Assembly (NCBI GenBank): GCA_023461435.1
Contig: JAEYLC010000033.1
Span: 62,001 to 126,000 of the forward strand
DNA: 64,000 nt
Direction of reading: 5' to 3'
Source: Bacillota bacterium
Lineage (GTDB): Bacteria > Bacillota > Clostridia > Christensenellales > SZUA-584
The notes under the pieces were generated by a model. The model saw nothing but the letters and a program-made list of their open reading frames with translations. It was not told where the DNA came from and searched no databases. The position numbers and the translations under genes were made by a program. Shown piece after piece: positions 18,300 through 27,402 of the stretch (positions are counted from its first letter, which is position 1; each line of letters starts with the position of its first letter).

Positions 18300-18386
18300 C
18301 AGAAAGGGCAAACCTGCCGAAAGGCCGGGACGCAAAGCCGCGAGTCTAAGGTTTCACTACGACCGTCCGGCCGCCTATCCCTTTCC
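18300..18386 (+). ncRNA. c-di-GMP-I (GEMM-I) riboswitch aptamer
   Basis: Senses the second messenger cyclic di-GMP. The P1 stem is GAAAGGG/CCCTTTC (18302-18308 with 18379-18385). Conserved class-I elements follow in order: GGGCAAACC, a GAAA tetraloop closing the first arm, GGGACGCAAAGCC, then TCTAAGG, CTACGACCG and a GGCCGCC receptor segment, as in clostridial members. It lies about 115 bases upstream of the SH3-GH18 gene. Recognition is from consensus memory, without a covariance search. Confidence 0.9.
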
Positions 18387-18409
18387 GCCTGAGTTCATCG
18401 GGCTTTTCT
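18387..18409 (+). terminator. Terminator forming the expression platform of the riboswitch
   Basis: Hairpin GCCTGA-GTTCA-TCGGGC followed by TTTTCT, directly after the P1 3' strand. TGAACT at 18283-18288 could pair with AGTTCA at 18392-18397 as an alternative (antiterminator) pairing; whether ligand turns the gene on or off cannot be decided by eye. Confidence 0.65.
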
Positions 18410-18499
18410 AATCACAAAAACGACTGAAAAAGCGTCTTAAGAAATGCGGTTTGAGCGCGTTTATTAAACATACGCCAATACGGTTATTGGAGGTAACCC

Positions 18500-20458
18500 A
18501 TGCTCAAAAGGAAAGTGGTCACGGCTGTCCTGACAGTGCTGCTGCTGATGTCTTGTTTTCCGATACAAACAGCGCTGGCTGAGGATACATCCCCAACGGG
18601 ACACATCGTCAATTGTGAAAATTCAGTTAATGTGAGAAGCGGCCCCGGAACAAGCTATGCGAAAATAGGCTTGGCGCCCAAAAATGCGGTCTACACCATA
18701 CTTGGTCAAACGGGATCCTGGTACAAGATCCGTTTTAACGGCGGCACGGGCTATGTCAGCGCAAGCTATTTCAAGGCGGACTCAGCTGCTTTGACGGCAG
18801 AGCAGTCGGCGTCCGGCCGGACGGGCGTCATCGTCAATTGTACAAGCGGCGTCAATGTGCGCAGCGGGCCGGGAACCGGCTATAAAAAGCTTGGGGTGGC
18901 GCCGAAAAACGCGGTTTACAGCGTGCTTGGGACAAGCGGCTCGTGGATAAAGATCAGCTTCAACGGATCAATAGCGTATGTTTCCTCTTCATACATCAAG
19001 GTATCGTCTGGACCGGCGGCACCCGCCGTGCCCGGCAGTCAGACGGGGAAAATTGTGAACTGCACGAGCGGGGTCAACGTGCGCAGCGGGCCCGGCACCG
19101 GCTACTCCAAAATCGGAAATGCGCCGAAGGGCATGACATATCCGGTCAAGGGCAAGTCGGGCTCGTATGTCATGATAGACTTCGGCGGCAGAAACGGCTA
19201 TGTGCACCAGAGCTACATATCTGTGACATCGGTGCCCGCGCCGACGCCTGTACCGACGCCCGTACCGACACCCGCGCCAACGCCCGTACCGACACCCGCG
19301 CCAACGCCCGCGCCAACGCCTGTGCCGACACCCGTACCAACGCCTGCACCGACGCCCGCGCCGACACCCGCGCCGACACCCGTTCCCGCGCCTGCCGAGG
19401 GAGCGGACAAGCTTATCGTGGGGTACTACGCGTCATGGGCGGCATATTCGGGATATGTACCGGCCAAAATACCGGCGGATGTGACGCATGTGAATTACGC
19501 GTTTGCGAATATCAGCTCGGATCTGAAGATCACGATGGGTGATCCGACGATCGATCCCGCCAACTTTGATAAATTAAGACAGCTCAAAACCCAGCGGCCA
19601 GCCTTGAAGACGTTGATATCCGTCGGCGGATGGTCATGGTCGGATAAATTTTCGGACGCCGCGCTGACGGACTCCAGCCGTACGGCCTTTGCCGACAGCG
19701 CCGTGGCGTTCATCAAACAGCACGGCTTCGACGGCGTGGACATCGATTGGGAGTATCCCGTAGGCGGAGGGCTTTCTACCAACGCGAAAAGGTCGGCGGA
19801 CAAAACGAATTTTACACTGCTGATGGCAAAGCTGCGCGAGAAGCTCGATGCGCAGGGCGCGCAGGACGGGAAGCATTATCTTCTTTCATTTGCGGGCGCT
19901 TCGGGCACTTTTTACACGGACAACACCGAGCTGAAAAAGCTGGCGGGATACGTCGATTTTGCGACGGTGATGACATACGACATGCACGGCGCATGGGCAG
20001 GCAGCCTCACCGATTTTAATGCGCCGCTGTATACGCCGTCCGAGAACTCCCCGCAGTACAAATGGAGCTGCAACGCCGCCGTCAAGCTGTGGACCGACGA
20101 AGGCTTCCCGAAAACCAAGATCGTGATGGGGATTCCTTTCTACGGCATCAAGTTTAACGGCGTCACGAACGCCGGGCGCGGTTTGTATCAGACGTTTGCC
20201 TCGGGTGGCTCGATAGCGTATGACAAGATCGTATCCACATACCTCAGTAATCGGGACTATACGCGGTATCTGCATCTCGACGCGCTCGTGCCATGGCTGT
20301 TCAACGGATCAACGTTCATCTCGTATGACGATCCGGATTCGATCGCCGCTAAGGCCGATTATATTTACGATACCGGGCTCGGCGGCGCGGCAATTTGGGA
20401 GCTTTCACAGAACGCTGACGGAAGTTTGGTGAACGTGATCAAGGCGAACATGCCTTGA
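18500..20458 (+). CDS. Secreted GH18 glycosidase with three bacterial SH3 domains
   Basis: Exported hydrolase of 652 residues, probably acting on peptidoglycan, spore cortex or chitin-like glycans. A signal peptide occupies 1-27 (cleavage near ALA-ED). Three SH3_3-type wall-binding repeats follow (about 34-95, 112-172, 185-245, each with the VNVRSGPGT core), then a Pro-Thr-Pro-(Val/Ala) linker (about 248-300). A GH18 TIM barrel fills 305-652 with the catalytic DGVDIDWE (411-418, Glu418 proton donor) and YDMHGAW. Spore-lytic SleL/YaaH-type enzymes share the GH18 fold. The upstream c-di-GMP riboswitch couples expression to the motile/sessile switch. GGAGG at 18488-18492 supports the ATG. Confidence 0.93.
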   Translation: MLKRKVVTAVLTVLLLMSCFPIQTALAEDTSPTGHIVNCENSVNVRSGPGTSYAKIGLAPKNAVYTILGQTGSWYKIRFNGGTGYVSASYFKADSAALTAEQSASGRTGVIVNCTSGVNVRSGPGTGYKKLGVAPKNAVYSVLGTSGSWIKISFNGSIAYVSSSYIKVSSGPAAPAVPGSQTGKIVNCTSGVNVRSGPGTGYSKIGNAPKGMTYPVKGKSGSYVMIDFGGRNGYVHQSYISVTSVPAPTPVPTPVPTPAPTPVPTPAPTPAPTPVPTPVPTPAPTPAPTPAPTPVPAPAEGADKLIVGYYASWAAYSGYVPAKIPADVTHVNYAFANISSDLKITMGDPTIDPANFDKLRQLKTQRPALKTLISVGGWSWSDKFSDAALTDSSRTAFADSAVAFIKQHGFDGVDIDWEYPVGGGLSTNAKRSADKTNFTLLMAKLREKLDAQGAQDGKHYLLSFAGASGTFYTDNTELKKLAGYVDFATVMTYDMHGAWAGSLTDFNAPLYTPSENSPQYKWSCNAAVKLWTDEGFPKTKIVMGIPFYGIKFNGVTNAGRGLYQTFASGGSIAYDKIVSTYLSNRDYTRYLHLDALVPWLFNGSTFISYDDPDSIAAKADYIYDTGLGGAAIWELSQNADGSLVNVIKANMP

Positions 20459-20474
20459 ATAATAAACAGCGGAC

Positions 20475-20486
20475 TGAGCGCTCAGA
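20475..20486. repeat. 12-bp perfect palindrome between convergent genes
   Basis: CTGAGCGCTCAG in the 47-bp gap between the GH18 gene and the G3E GTPase gene. No T-run follows on either strand, so it is at best a weak shared terminator. Confidence 0.35.
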
Positions 20487-20505
20487 GAGACCGGCCGGAT
20501 AACCA

Positions 20506-21429
20506 TTAATCCCACTCGATTTTTTCTGTGTATCCGGGATACAGCCGCGCCGCGTAACGGATGCTTTTCTCCATGGGCATGCCCGCTCCGGCGAGCGCTA
20601 CGATATGGTTGTAATGCGGCGCCTCTCCCTCAAAAGGTGTGGCGGCATATCGGGCGCCGACGCAATCAAGAAGGGAAGTCCGGCCTTCAAGACACACAAA
20701 GCCCTTGATGCGCAAGGTGTCTTCGATAAAAAGGCTGATGAATTTTTCAAGCTGCGCAAATGTGATTGAGCCGTTTAGCACGATCAGCATCTTTTGCAGA
20801 CTCACGTCTTTGAGATGATAAACGGGGCCGTCAACAGCCTTTGGCTTGTCTTTTAGGTTTTGCAGCCATGCCATCTCAATCCGGCCGTAGGTGGTGCGAT
20901 AGAAGCTGGCGTCCGGCTGATGCTCCCGGATCAGCGATTCGGCTTCCTGCAGCGCTTCTTCGGATGCAAGGTCGGCTTTGTTGATGAGCAGCAGATCGGC
21001 GGCGGCCAGCTGTTTTTTGGCAACGCGTACCGTGGTGAGCACCTTCTTTATGTTGAGCGCATCCACAAGGCATACGCAGCCCATATACGTGATATGTTCG
21101 AAGCGCCGGGTTTGCTCGAGTATCTTTTCCATGCCGGTCGGGTCGGATAATCCCGATGCCTCGACGAGTATGACATCGGGATGATCCTCGGCCGCCTGAG
21201 AAAGCGCATTTTCAAACTGATCCAAACGGCATGAGCAGAATATCGAGCCGTTGCTGATCTCTTCAACCTGCGCGCCCGATTCTTTCATCAATGTGCCGTC
21301 AATGCCTTCCTTGCCGAACTCGTTGACGATCACCTTGAACCGGATATTCGCATGCTGACGAATAAAGCCTTTTAAAAACGTGGTCTTTCCGGCGCCCAGA
21401 AAGCCGGTTATCAGATACAGGCTGATCAT
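20506..21429 (-). CDS. G3E-family GTPase (CobW/HypB/UreG-like metallochaperone)
   Basis: Cytoplasmic GTPase of 307 residues, probably delivering a metal or supporting activation of the methyltransferase encoded 19 bp upstream in the same operon. Walker A GFLGAGKTTF is at about 8-17, switch/guanine motifs include VLVEASGLSDP and NKAD, and there is a C-terminal CobW_C-like domain. The usual GCxCC metal motif is present only in altered form (SIFCSCR), so bound metal is uncertain. MtaA-type methyltransferases are zinc enzymes, which makes zinc delivery a reasonable inference. Confidence 0.87.
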   Translation of the reverse strand: MISLYLITGFLGAGKTTFLKGFIRQHANIRFKVIVNEFGKEGIDGTLMKESGAQVEEISNGSIFCSCRLDQFENALSQAAEDHPDVILVEASGLSDPTGMEKILEQTRRFEHITYMGCVCLVDALNIKKVLTTVRVAKKQLAAADLLLINKADLASEEALQEAESLIREHQPDASFYRTTYGRIEMAWLQNLKDKPKAVDGPVYHLKDVSLQKMLIVLNGSITFAQLEKFISLFIEDTLRIKGFVCLEGRTSLLDCVGARYAATPFEGEAPHYNHIVALAGAGMPMEKSIRYAARLYPGYTEKIEWD

Positions 21430-21448
21430 GCGTTTCCCATCTCCCTAT

Positions 21449-22810
21449 TTATTTCAATACAGCTTCAATCGCCGCAAACAGCTGTTCTCTGCTCGGAATG
21501 ATCGAAGAAAACTTGAGCTCTCCGTTGATGTAGATCGAAGGCAGGTTCTTCACGCCCATCTTCTTGCACCGGGCGATATTCTGCTTCTCGGTGAACTTGT
21601 ATTCCACCATATCGATTTTGTCGCCGAAATGGTCCTTGCCTTTCTGGGCGGCGCCCATCATATACGTGCACGCGGCGCATGTTGCGGAATCGAGCGTAAA
21701 CACCTCGACGAGTGGGCGATTAAGGTTTGTGTAATCGGGCAGCTCAACCGCGATATCGTCGTCTGCGGCCACATAGTTTTCCACCATTTTGCGCGTATCT
21801 TCGGTATGCAGCACCGCCTGCGCCACGCCGATCGCGTTTTCCACCGGAACGTTGTACGGCATATCGCAGCCCGGCGCCACGATCAGATTCGTTTTGTTGT
21901 CGATACGGTCGAGCATATCCACCACATACTTCATATTGTCCTGCTGCGTGCCGTGCAGCATCACGGTCGTGAGCGGTATGTTGCCGCTGATCGTGATATT
22001 ATATCTGTCGGTGATGGATTTCGCGGCAATGATATCCACGTTTTCATCGATCGAGATCGAGTCGGGGTTCGTCCGGCACATCACCTCGATATTTTTCGTC
22101 GCGTCGCCGCAGACGAAGAAGGAGGAGAACGTGCTTTTTTCGCGGATATAGCTGGAAAGCTCGCCGAACGGCTGCGACAGGAACTCCTCAAAGTGCGCGG
22201 GCGATATCTGGGATACGAGCGGATCGACCACGGCGATGACGTCCATGCCCGCTTCGATATACAGATCGGTCATCCTCTTCGCAGCCGCGGTGCAGAAACC
22301 GAGCAGATTTTTTACATACTCCTCGTCGTCGAACATATCCATGAATATGTCGTTGCCGCGAAGATGCGACGCGAGTGTGAACGGCCCGCAAATAAGGCCG
22401 TAGAGCGCGGTTGAGTCGCCCGCTTCTTTTTTCATGCGGCGCATCACATCAAGCACCATCGGCAGACGCCCGTCGTCCCTGTCCGGCAGCGTGCAAAGAC
22501 ACGGAATCTGTGTGGTGTCACTGAGCGGGTGCGTTTTGACGGATGGCGGGCCGTCCGTCGTCCAGAGCAGTTCGCAGCCGAGTATCTCGGCTTCAATCTG
22601 CAAATCGAACACGATGGGCTGGCCGCTCGGCTTATAAAGACGGTTGACCTCCATCAGCGCCTTAAAAAGCTTGTCACCGTCGGTAAGCACCTCGGTCGCG
22701 TTGAAGCCGACGAGCTTGCCCGCATGCACGCCCGCGAACGGGACCCAGGGGATCTGATCGGTTTTTTGGTGCTTCAGCACCGAAAACAGCACTTCTTTTG
22801 GATTCTGCAT
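21449..22810 (-). CDS. UroD/MtaA-family corrinoid methyltransferase fused to a thioredoxin-like domain
   Basis: Likely moves a methyl group between a substrate or cofactor and the corrinoid protein encoded at 24424. The ATG at 22810 is chosen for its GAGGTG ribosome site; the frame remains open 26 codons upstream. Of 453 residues, about 1-350 are the uroporphyrinogen-decarboxylase-like methyltransferase barrel. It keeps FFVCGDATKN and the late APGCDMPYN cysteines expected to bind zinc, but the usual histidine of the HxCG motif is replaced (FVCG). About 365-453 form a thioredoxin/glutaredoxin-like domain with a TCAAC (CxxC) motif and a cis-Pro-like NLPSIYING. That extension is unusual for the family. 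The substrate is unknown. Confidence 0.87.
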   Translation of the reverse strand: MQNPKEVLFSVLKHQKTDQIPWVPFAGVHAGKLVGFNATEVLTDGDKLFKALMEVNRLYKPSGQPIVFDLQIEAEILGCELLWTTDGPPSVKTHPLSDTTQIPCLCTLPDRDDGRLPMVLDVMRRMKKEAGDSTALYGLICGPFTLASHLRGNDIFMDMFDDEEYVKNLLGFCTAAAKRMTDLYIEAGMDVIAVVDPLVSQISPAHFEEFLSQPFGELSSYIREKSTFSSFFVCGDATKNIEVMCRTNPDSISIDENVDIIAAKSITDRYNITISGNIPLTTVMLHGTQQDNMKYVVDMLDRIDNKTNLIVAPGCDMPYNVPVENAIGVAQAVLHTEDTRKMVENYVAADDDIAVELPDYTNLNRPLVEVFTLDSATCAACTYMMGAAQKGKDHFGDKIDMVEYKFTEKQNIARCKKMGVKNLPSIYINGELKFSSIIPSREQLFAAIEAVLK

Positions 22811-23060
22811 GGTTTTTTCACCTCGAATTTTTCTGTAACAGCGTCTTTTTTTGATTGTTTTTATTATATCTCGCTGTTTAAAGTCCATATAGAAAAATTA
22901 TTCCGACGTTTTGTAAAATCTTATCATTGATCATGGCTTTTAAGGGAGAGTTGCGCGAGAGCTTGGGAAAACAAAAATTACAAAGAGCGGCTAGTGGATT
23001 CTTGCCCGCAAAACTGCTAGAATGAAAAAAAACCGGCGCGGAATCCTGCGAGGGCAACAT

Positions 23061-24311
23061 ATGAACAGCCTGAATGAATCGTCGAAGAAAATTGCATATA
23101 TGTTTGAGAAGGCGTGCGGTATTCCGTGCGCGGTGATCAACGCGGCTGAGCCGGACAGTTATGATACGTGGCTTTCCCATCCGTTCTGCAGGCAGTGCGC
23201 CGCCGAGCAGGCGCACCGTTTTGGTGCGCTCAAATGCCGGGACGTTCACCGGTATGCCGTGCTGCAGGCGGAAAGATGGAGCGGCAAGTATGAATATCTG
23301 TGCCCGGCGGGCGCGGCGTTTATCGCGACAACAATTGAGCAAAAGGCCGATAACGCAGAGGGGATCATCGCGGGGCCGTTTCTGATGGTGGATGAGACGG
23401 AATTCATTGACGACGATCTGGACCGCTTTTTCAGCGCAGATGTGCCGGATTCCGTCCGCGCTGAGATCGCCGGGCTGCCGTATATCGAGTGCGCGCGCGT
23501 GACCTATCTTGCGGATATCCTTTTTATGCTGTCGTCATACGCGGGACAGCGCGAGCTGTCGGATTATCGGATTATGCAGCAGATGGCACAGAGCCGCAAC
23601 GAGCTTTTCTACAGCGTCAATGATATCAAAGAGAAAAACACCGGCGAATACCAGTATCCGATAGAAGCGGAGCAGCTGCTGCAGCGCTGTATTGAACGGG
23701 GCGACAAGGAAGCCGCTCAAAAGGTGCTCAACGAGATACTCGGGTATATCCTGCTGTGCTCGGGCGGCAGTATGGAGGTCATCAAATCGCGTGTGACGGA
23801 GCTCATCGTGCTGCTGTCGCGCGCAGCCATCGCGGGCGGAGCCGGAACCTCTGAAATTTTCGGCCTGAATGACGACTATTTGAGCGAAATACGCCAGTTT
23901 AAAACGATGGACGAGCTTAACACGTGGCTCGCCAAGGTGCTTGTGCGCTTTACCAACAGAGTGTTTTCGCCCCTTGGCGGACGGCATGAGGATATCATTA
24001 AAAAAGCCATGGAGTACATTCGGAAAAACTATATGCTCAAAATCAGCCTCAACGATATATCCGAGGATGTGAATCTGAGCGTTTCGTATCTGAGCAGGAT
24101 TTTCAAGGAGGAGACGGGCAAGAGCATCAGCGAGACGATCAATACGGTGAGGATCGAGAATGCCAAGCTGCTGCTGCTCAATAACGATATTCCGCTCATC
24201 GAGGTGTCTTACCTCGCGGGGTTTGAAGATCAAAGCTATTTCACCAAGGTTTTTAAACGCAATACGGGCAGCACGCCCGGCAAGTTCCGCGAAAAGCGCG
24301 GCCATATCTGA
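23061..24311 (+). CDS. PocR-domain AraC-family transcription regulator
   Basis: Likely regulator of the methyl-transfer module, encoded divergently from the methyltransferase operon and just upstream of the corrinoid protein gene. The ATG at 23061 has GAGGG at good spacing; an ATG at 23022 is a weaker choice. Of 416 residues, about 5-165 form a PocR ligand-binding domain with its cysteine cluster (HPFCRQC, LKCRD, YLCPAGA). About 310-416 form an AraC DNA-binding domain (ISEDVNLSVSYLSRIFKEET, FEDQSYFTKVFKRNTGSTPG). PocR domains sense small organic molecules such as diols; here a methylated substrate is more likely. The 22811-23060 gap shows no clear promoter beyond a TATAAT-like element on the minus strand. 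Confidence 0.9.
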   Translation: MNSLNESSKKIAYMFEKACGIPCAVINAAEPDSYDTWLSHPFCRQCAAEQAHRFGALKCRDVHRYAVLQAERWSGKYEYLCPAGAAFIATTIEQKADNAEGIIAGPFLMVDETEFIDDDLDRFFSADVPDSVRAEIAGLPYIECARVTYLADILFMLSSYAGQRELSDYRIMQQMAQSRNELFYSVNDIKEKNTGEYQYPIEAEQLLQRCIERGDKEAAQKVLNEILGYILLCSGGSMEVIKSRVTELIVLLSRAAIAGGAGTSEIFGLNDDYLSEIRQFKTMDELNTWLAKVLVRFTNRVFSPLGGRHEDIIKKAMEYIRKNYMLKISLNDISEDVNLSVSYLSRIFKEETGKSISETINTVRIENAKLLLLNNDIPLIEVSYLAGFEDQSYFTKVFKRNTGSTPGKFREKRGHI

Positions 24312-24423
24312 TTCTCCGTGTTTCATGATAAAATAGTTCTATCCATCAAAAATAATTACAATAAACCGCGGGTAATTCGCGATACTATTAAAGAAGAAAA
24401 TAAAACTTCACGGGGGAAAAAAG

Positions 24424-25059
24424 ATGAGCGTATTAAGCGATATCAGCAGTTTCCTGCAGCAGGGCAGAGCAAAGAATGTCAAAGAGCTTGTTCAAACGGC
24501 GCTTGACGACGGGCTGTCGGCCGGTGAGATTCTTGATGAGGGTCTTCTTGCCGGTATGAACATCGTCGGTGTCAAATTCAAGAACAACGAAGTGTATGTG
24601 CCCGAAGTTTTAATTGCCGCGAGGGCGATGAACGCGGGGATGGAAATTTTAAAGCCTGTGCTTGTGTCTTCCAATACCCAGTCGAAAGGCAAGGCCGTGA
24701 TGGGTACGGTAAAGGGAGACCTGCACGATATCGGCAAGAACCTCGTGAAGATCATGTTCGAGGGAAAAGGCATTGAGGTCATCGACCTTGGCGTGGATGT
24801 GGCGCCTGAGGCGTTTGTGGACGCGGCTGTCGAGCAAAACGCTCAGATCATTGCGTGCAGCGCGCTGCTGACCACCACGATGAACGCGATGCGCGATGTG
24901 GTGGAAACCGCAAAACAAAAAGGCGTCAGGGATAAATTCAAGATCATGGTGGGCGGCGCGCCCGTGACGGAAACGTTCTGCCAGTCCATCGGCGCGGATT
25001 ACTTCACTCCGGACGCCGCAACGGCAAGCGACGTGGCATTGCAGATTTGTCTGGCTTAG
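24424..25059 (+). CDS. Corrinoid (B12-binding) methyltransferase protein, MtbC/MttC type
   Basis: Methyl carrier of 211 residues. The helical cap domain (about 1-85) precedes a Rossmann-like cobalamin domain with the lower-ligand motif GDLHDIGKNLV (DxHxxG, His coordinating cobalt), then ACSALLTTTM and VGGAPVTETFCQSIGAD. In Co(I) form it accepts a methyl group from a substrate-specific methyltransferase and passes it on. It probably works with the UroD-type enzyme at 21449 and the RACo-like activator at 25907. GGGGG at 24413-24417 precedes the start. A terminator follows. Confidence 0.95.
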   Translation: MSVLSDISSFLQQGRAKNVKELVQTALDDGLSAGEILDEGLLAGMNIVGVKFKNNEVYVPEVLIAARAMNAGMEILKPVLVSSNTQSKGKAVMGTVKGDLHDIGKNLVKIMFEGKGIEVIDLGVDVAPEAFVDAAVEQNAQIIACSALLTTTMNAMRDVVETAKQKGVRDKFKIMVGGAPVTETFCQSIGADYFTPDAATASDVALQICLA

Positions 25060-25072
25060 TGTGGATAAACGG

Positions 25073-25105
25073 TCATCATGCGCGTTTGCGCATGATGATT
25101 TTTTA
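25073..25105 (+). terminator. Rho-independent terminator after the corrinoid protein gene
   Basis: Perfect 11-bp stem TCATCATGCGC/GCGCATGATGA with loop GTTT, then six T. The next gene therefore needs read-through or its own promoter; TATAAT occurs at about 25128-25133. Confidence 0.9.
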
Positions 25106-25155
25106 TAATGCCGCATTTTTATACGGTATATAATATACAAATATCGAGGTGACAT

Positions 25156-25917
25156 ATGCTTCGTTTAAAGCTGCTTGCATGCAAAGCGCTTTACCGCGAG
25201 TGCGCTTATTTATCCTTCAAAACGGCCAATTTCATCGACGCCACATACCTGCAGCAGGGCCTTCACGATACGCCCGCGATTCTTTATGACACGCTGCAGC
25301 AGGAAATTGACCGCATTGACGAAGGGACGGATATGTATTCCTGCAAGCCGCGTTTCGGCAAGGATTTCGACGCGATCATACTCGGCTACGGGCTGTGTTC
25401 CAACGCGGTCATCGGTCTTGGCTCAAAAAAGTATAAGATCGTGGTGCCGCGCTGCGACGACTGCATCGCGCTTTTTCTCGGTTCGTATCAAAAATACCGG
25501 GACTATTTTGACAGGCACAGCGGCACATACTGGTACAACGCCTCGTGGATCGAGAACGGCTATACGCCCTCTAAAGAAAACGACGAGGCGCTGCTCAGGG
25601 AGTACACCGAAAAGTACGGCGAAGACAACGCGACATATATCATGGAAACGGAGCACACGGTCAAAAACTACAAGCGCGGCGCTTATGTCCACTGGGAAGA
25701 GATCGACTTCCCCAAATACGTTCAATACACCAGGGACGCCGCGGAGCATTTCGGCTGGGAGTTTGATATGGTCAGCGGCAGCAGTGATTTTCTAAGCGGC
25801 CTTTTCGAGGGAAACTGGGATGCGGACCGTTTTCTGGTGGTGCCCGCAGGACAAAAAATAGCGCCCGACTATTCGGGAAAGCTGATCAAATCGGAGGAGC
25901 AGGAAAGTGAGCGGTGA
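25156..25917 (+). CDS. DUF1638-like protein of a corrinoid methyltransferase module
   Basis: Cytoplasmic protein of 253 residues resembling the DUF1638 family, which has no established function but is often found beside corrinoid methyltransferases and their activators. Conserved-looking features are the N-terminal LKLLACKALYRECAY, the LGYGLCSNAVIGL segment and VPRCDDCIALFLGS, whose cysteines could bind a metal. GAGGTGACAT precedes the ATG. It overlaps the next gene by 11 bp, so the two are co-translated. Function unknown. Confidence 0.8.
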   Translation: MLRLKLLACKALYRECAYLSFKTANFIDATYLQQGLHDTPAILYDTLQQEIDRIDEGTDMYSCKPRFGKDFDAIILGYGLCSNAVIGLGSKKYKIVVPRCDDCIALFLGSYQKYRDYFDRHSGTYWYNASWIENGYTPSKENDEALLREYTEKYGEDNATYIMETEHTVKNYKRGAYVHWEEIDFPKYVQYTRDAAEHFGWEFDMVSGSSDFLSGLFEGNWDADRFLVVPAGQKIAPDYSGKLIKSEEQESER

Positions 25918-27319
25918 ACATCAGCAAGTTTGCACGGGGGCCTGTCTGTTCGGCAAATGCCCTTATGACACGTGCATCAAGCATGAGCAGCGAAAAAAAC
26001 GCGCGGCGCAGATCAAGGCCGATATGCAGATACTGACCGGATGCGCTGTTCAAGGCGTGAACGCGGATCAGACGGGCTACGGCATCGCCGTGGATATCGG
26101 CACGACAACCGTTGTCGCGTATCTGTATGATCTGGCGGCGAGCCGGCAGCTGGCGGTTGCGAGCCGCATCAACGCGCAGGTCACGCTCGGCACCGATGTG
26201 ATCTCGCGCATCAAATACTGCATGGATATCGAGGACGGCCTTAAGGATCTTAATGAAGCGATCGTGACGGAGCTGAACAGCCTCATTGCGGAGCTTTTGG
26301 CACAGGCGAATCTTCAGGCGGAGGATATAAGCCGCATGGTCGTCACGGGCAACACCACGATGCTTCATCTGTTTGAGGACCTGTCGCCCGTCTCGATGGG
26401 GGCGGCGCCTTTTGCGGCCGAATCGACCTTCGGATACTTAAGAAAAGCCGCCGATCTGGGGCTGGCCGCAGGGCAAGCCGAGGTTTATCTCGCGGACTGC
26501 ATCTCCGCGTTTGTGGGCGGCGATATCACGACGGCGATACTCGCTTCGGGTATGGCCGAAAGCGACGACGTCACGCTGCTGCTCGATATCGGCACGAACG
26601 GCGAGGTGGCGCTCGGCAGCAGCCAGAGCATTCTGGTGACGTCCACGGCGGCCGGGCCGGCCTTTGAAGGGGCGCAGCTGAGCTGCGGCATGGCGAGCGT
26701 GAAGGGCGCGGTCAACAGCGTCGATGTGATGCGCGGAGAAGTCAGTTTTACGACGATCGGGGACGCTGTGCCCAAAGGGATATGCGGGTCGGGCGTTGTG
26801 GACGCGATCGCGCTGGCATTAAGGGCCGGGTTGATCGACGAAACGGGGCGTATCGCCGACGAGGACGAGGTGATCGAGCCGCTGAGGAGATATCTGACCG
26901 AGGCAGCCGGCATGCCTGCGCTGAAAATAGCCGATGGCATTGTGATCACGCAGAAGGACATCCGCGAGATACAGACGGCCAAGGCCGCGATCGCGGCGGG
27001 TATACTCTCGCTGCTGCATCGCGCGGGGGCGGCGCTGGACAGCGTGAAAAAGCTCTATCTTGCCGGAGGCTTCGGGAACTATATGGTGCCCGAAAACGCC
27101 GTGGAAATCGGACTGCTGCCGCGCGGGCTTTCCGACAGAATCTGTCCGATCGGCAACGCGGCGGGGGCGGGGGCTGTGATGGCGCTGCTGAGCAGCAATG
27201 AATTGAAGAAGTGTCAGACGATCAGGAATATGGGGCGCCATGTGAACCTTGAGGGCAACCCGTATTTTATGGAGAAATATGTGGACTGTATGCTGTTCGG
27301 CCAGGAAGAAATCTTATAA
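25907..27319 (+). CDS. RACo-like ASKHA-domain reductive activator of corrinoid proteins
   Basis: Likely restores inactive Co(II) corrinoid protein to Co(I) using ATP. Of 470 residues, most form the ASKHA/DUF4445 ATPase fold shared with RamA and RACo (GIAVDIGTTTVVAYLYDL, VVTGNTTMLHLF, LLLDIGTNGEVALG, CGSGVVDAI, LAGGFGNYM). In place of a plant-type 2Fe-2S ferredoxin domain it has a short N-terminal cysteine cluster, CTGACLFGKCPYDTC (about 9-23), that could hold an Fe-S centre. The electron donor is unknown. It closes the operon with the DUF1638-like gene. Confidence 0.88.
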   Translation: MSGEHQQVCTGACLFGKCPYDTCIKHEQRKKRAAQIKADMQILTGCAVQGVNADQTGYGIAVDIGTTTVVAYLYDLAASRQLAVASRINAQVTLGTDVISRIKYCMDIEDGLKDLNEAIVTELNSLIAELLAQANLQAEDISRMVVTGNTTMLHLFEDLSPVSMGAAPFAAESTFGYLRKAADLGLAAGQAEVYLADCISAFVGGDITTAILASGMAESDDVTLLLDIGTNGEVALGSSQSILVTSTAAGPAFEGAQLSCGMASVKGAVNSVDVMRGEVSFTTIGDAVPKGICGSGVVDAIALALRAGLIDETGRIADEDEVIEPLRRYLTEAAGMPALKIADGIVITQKDIREIQTAKAAIAAGILSLLHRAGAALDSVKKLYLAGGFGNYMVPENAVEIGLLPRGLSDRICPIGNAAGAGAVMALLSSNELKKCQTIRNMGRHVNLEGNPYFMEKYVDCMLFGQEEIL

Positions 27320-27402
27320 TTGTCCTCCTTTTTATCGGTTTATCACGTATAATTTCAGTTTCCGCTTATGTATACTGATATCAGTTAATGCGGATCGGCT
27401 AT

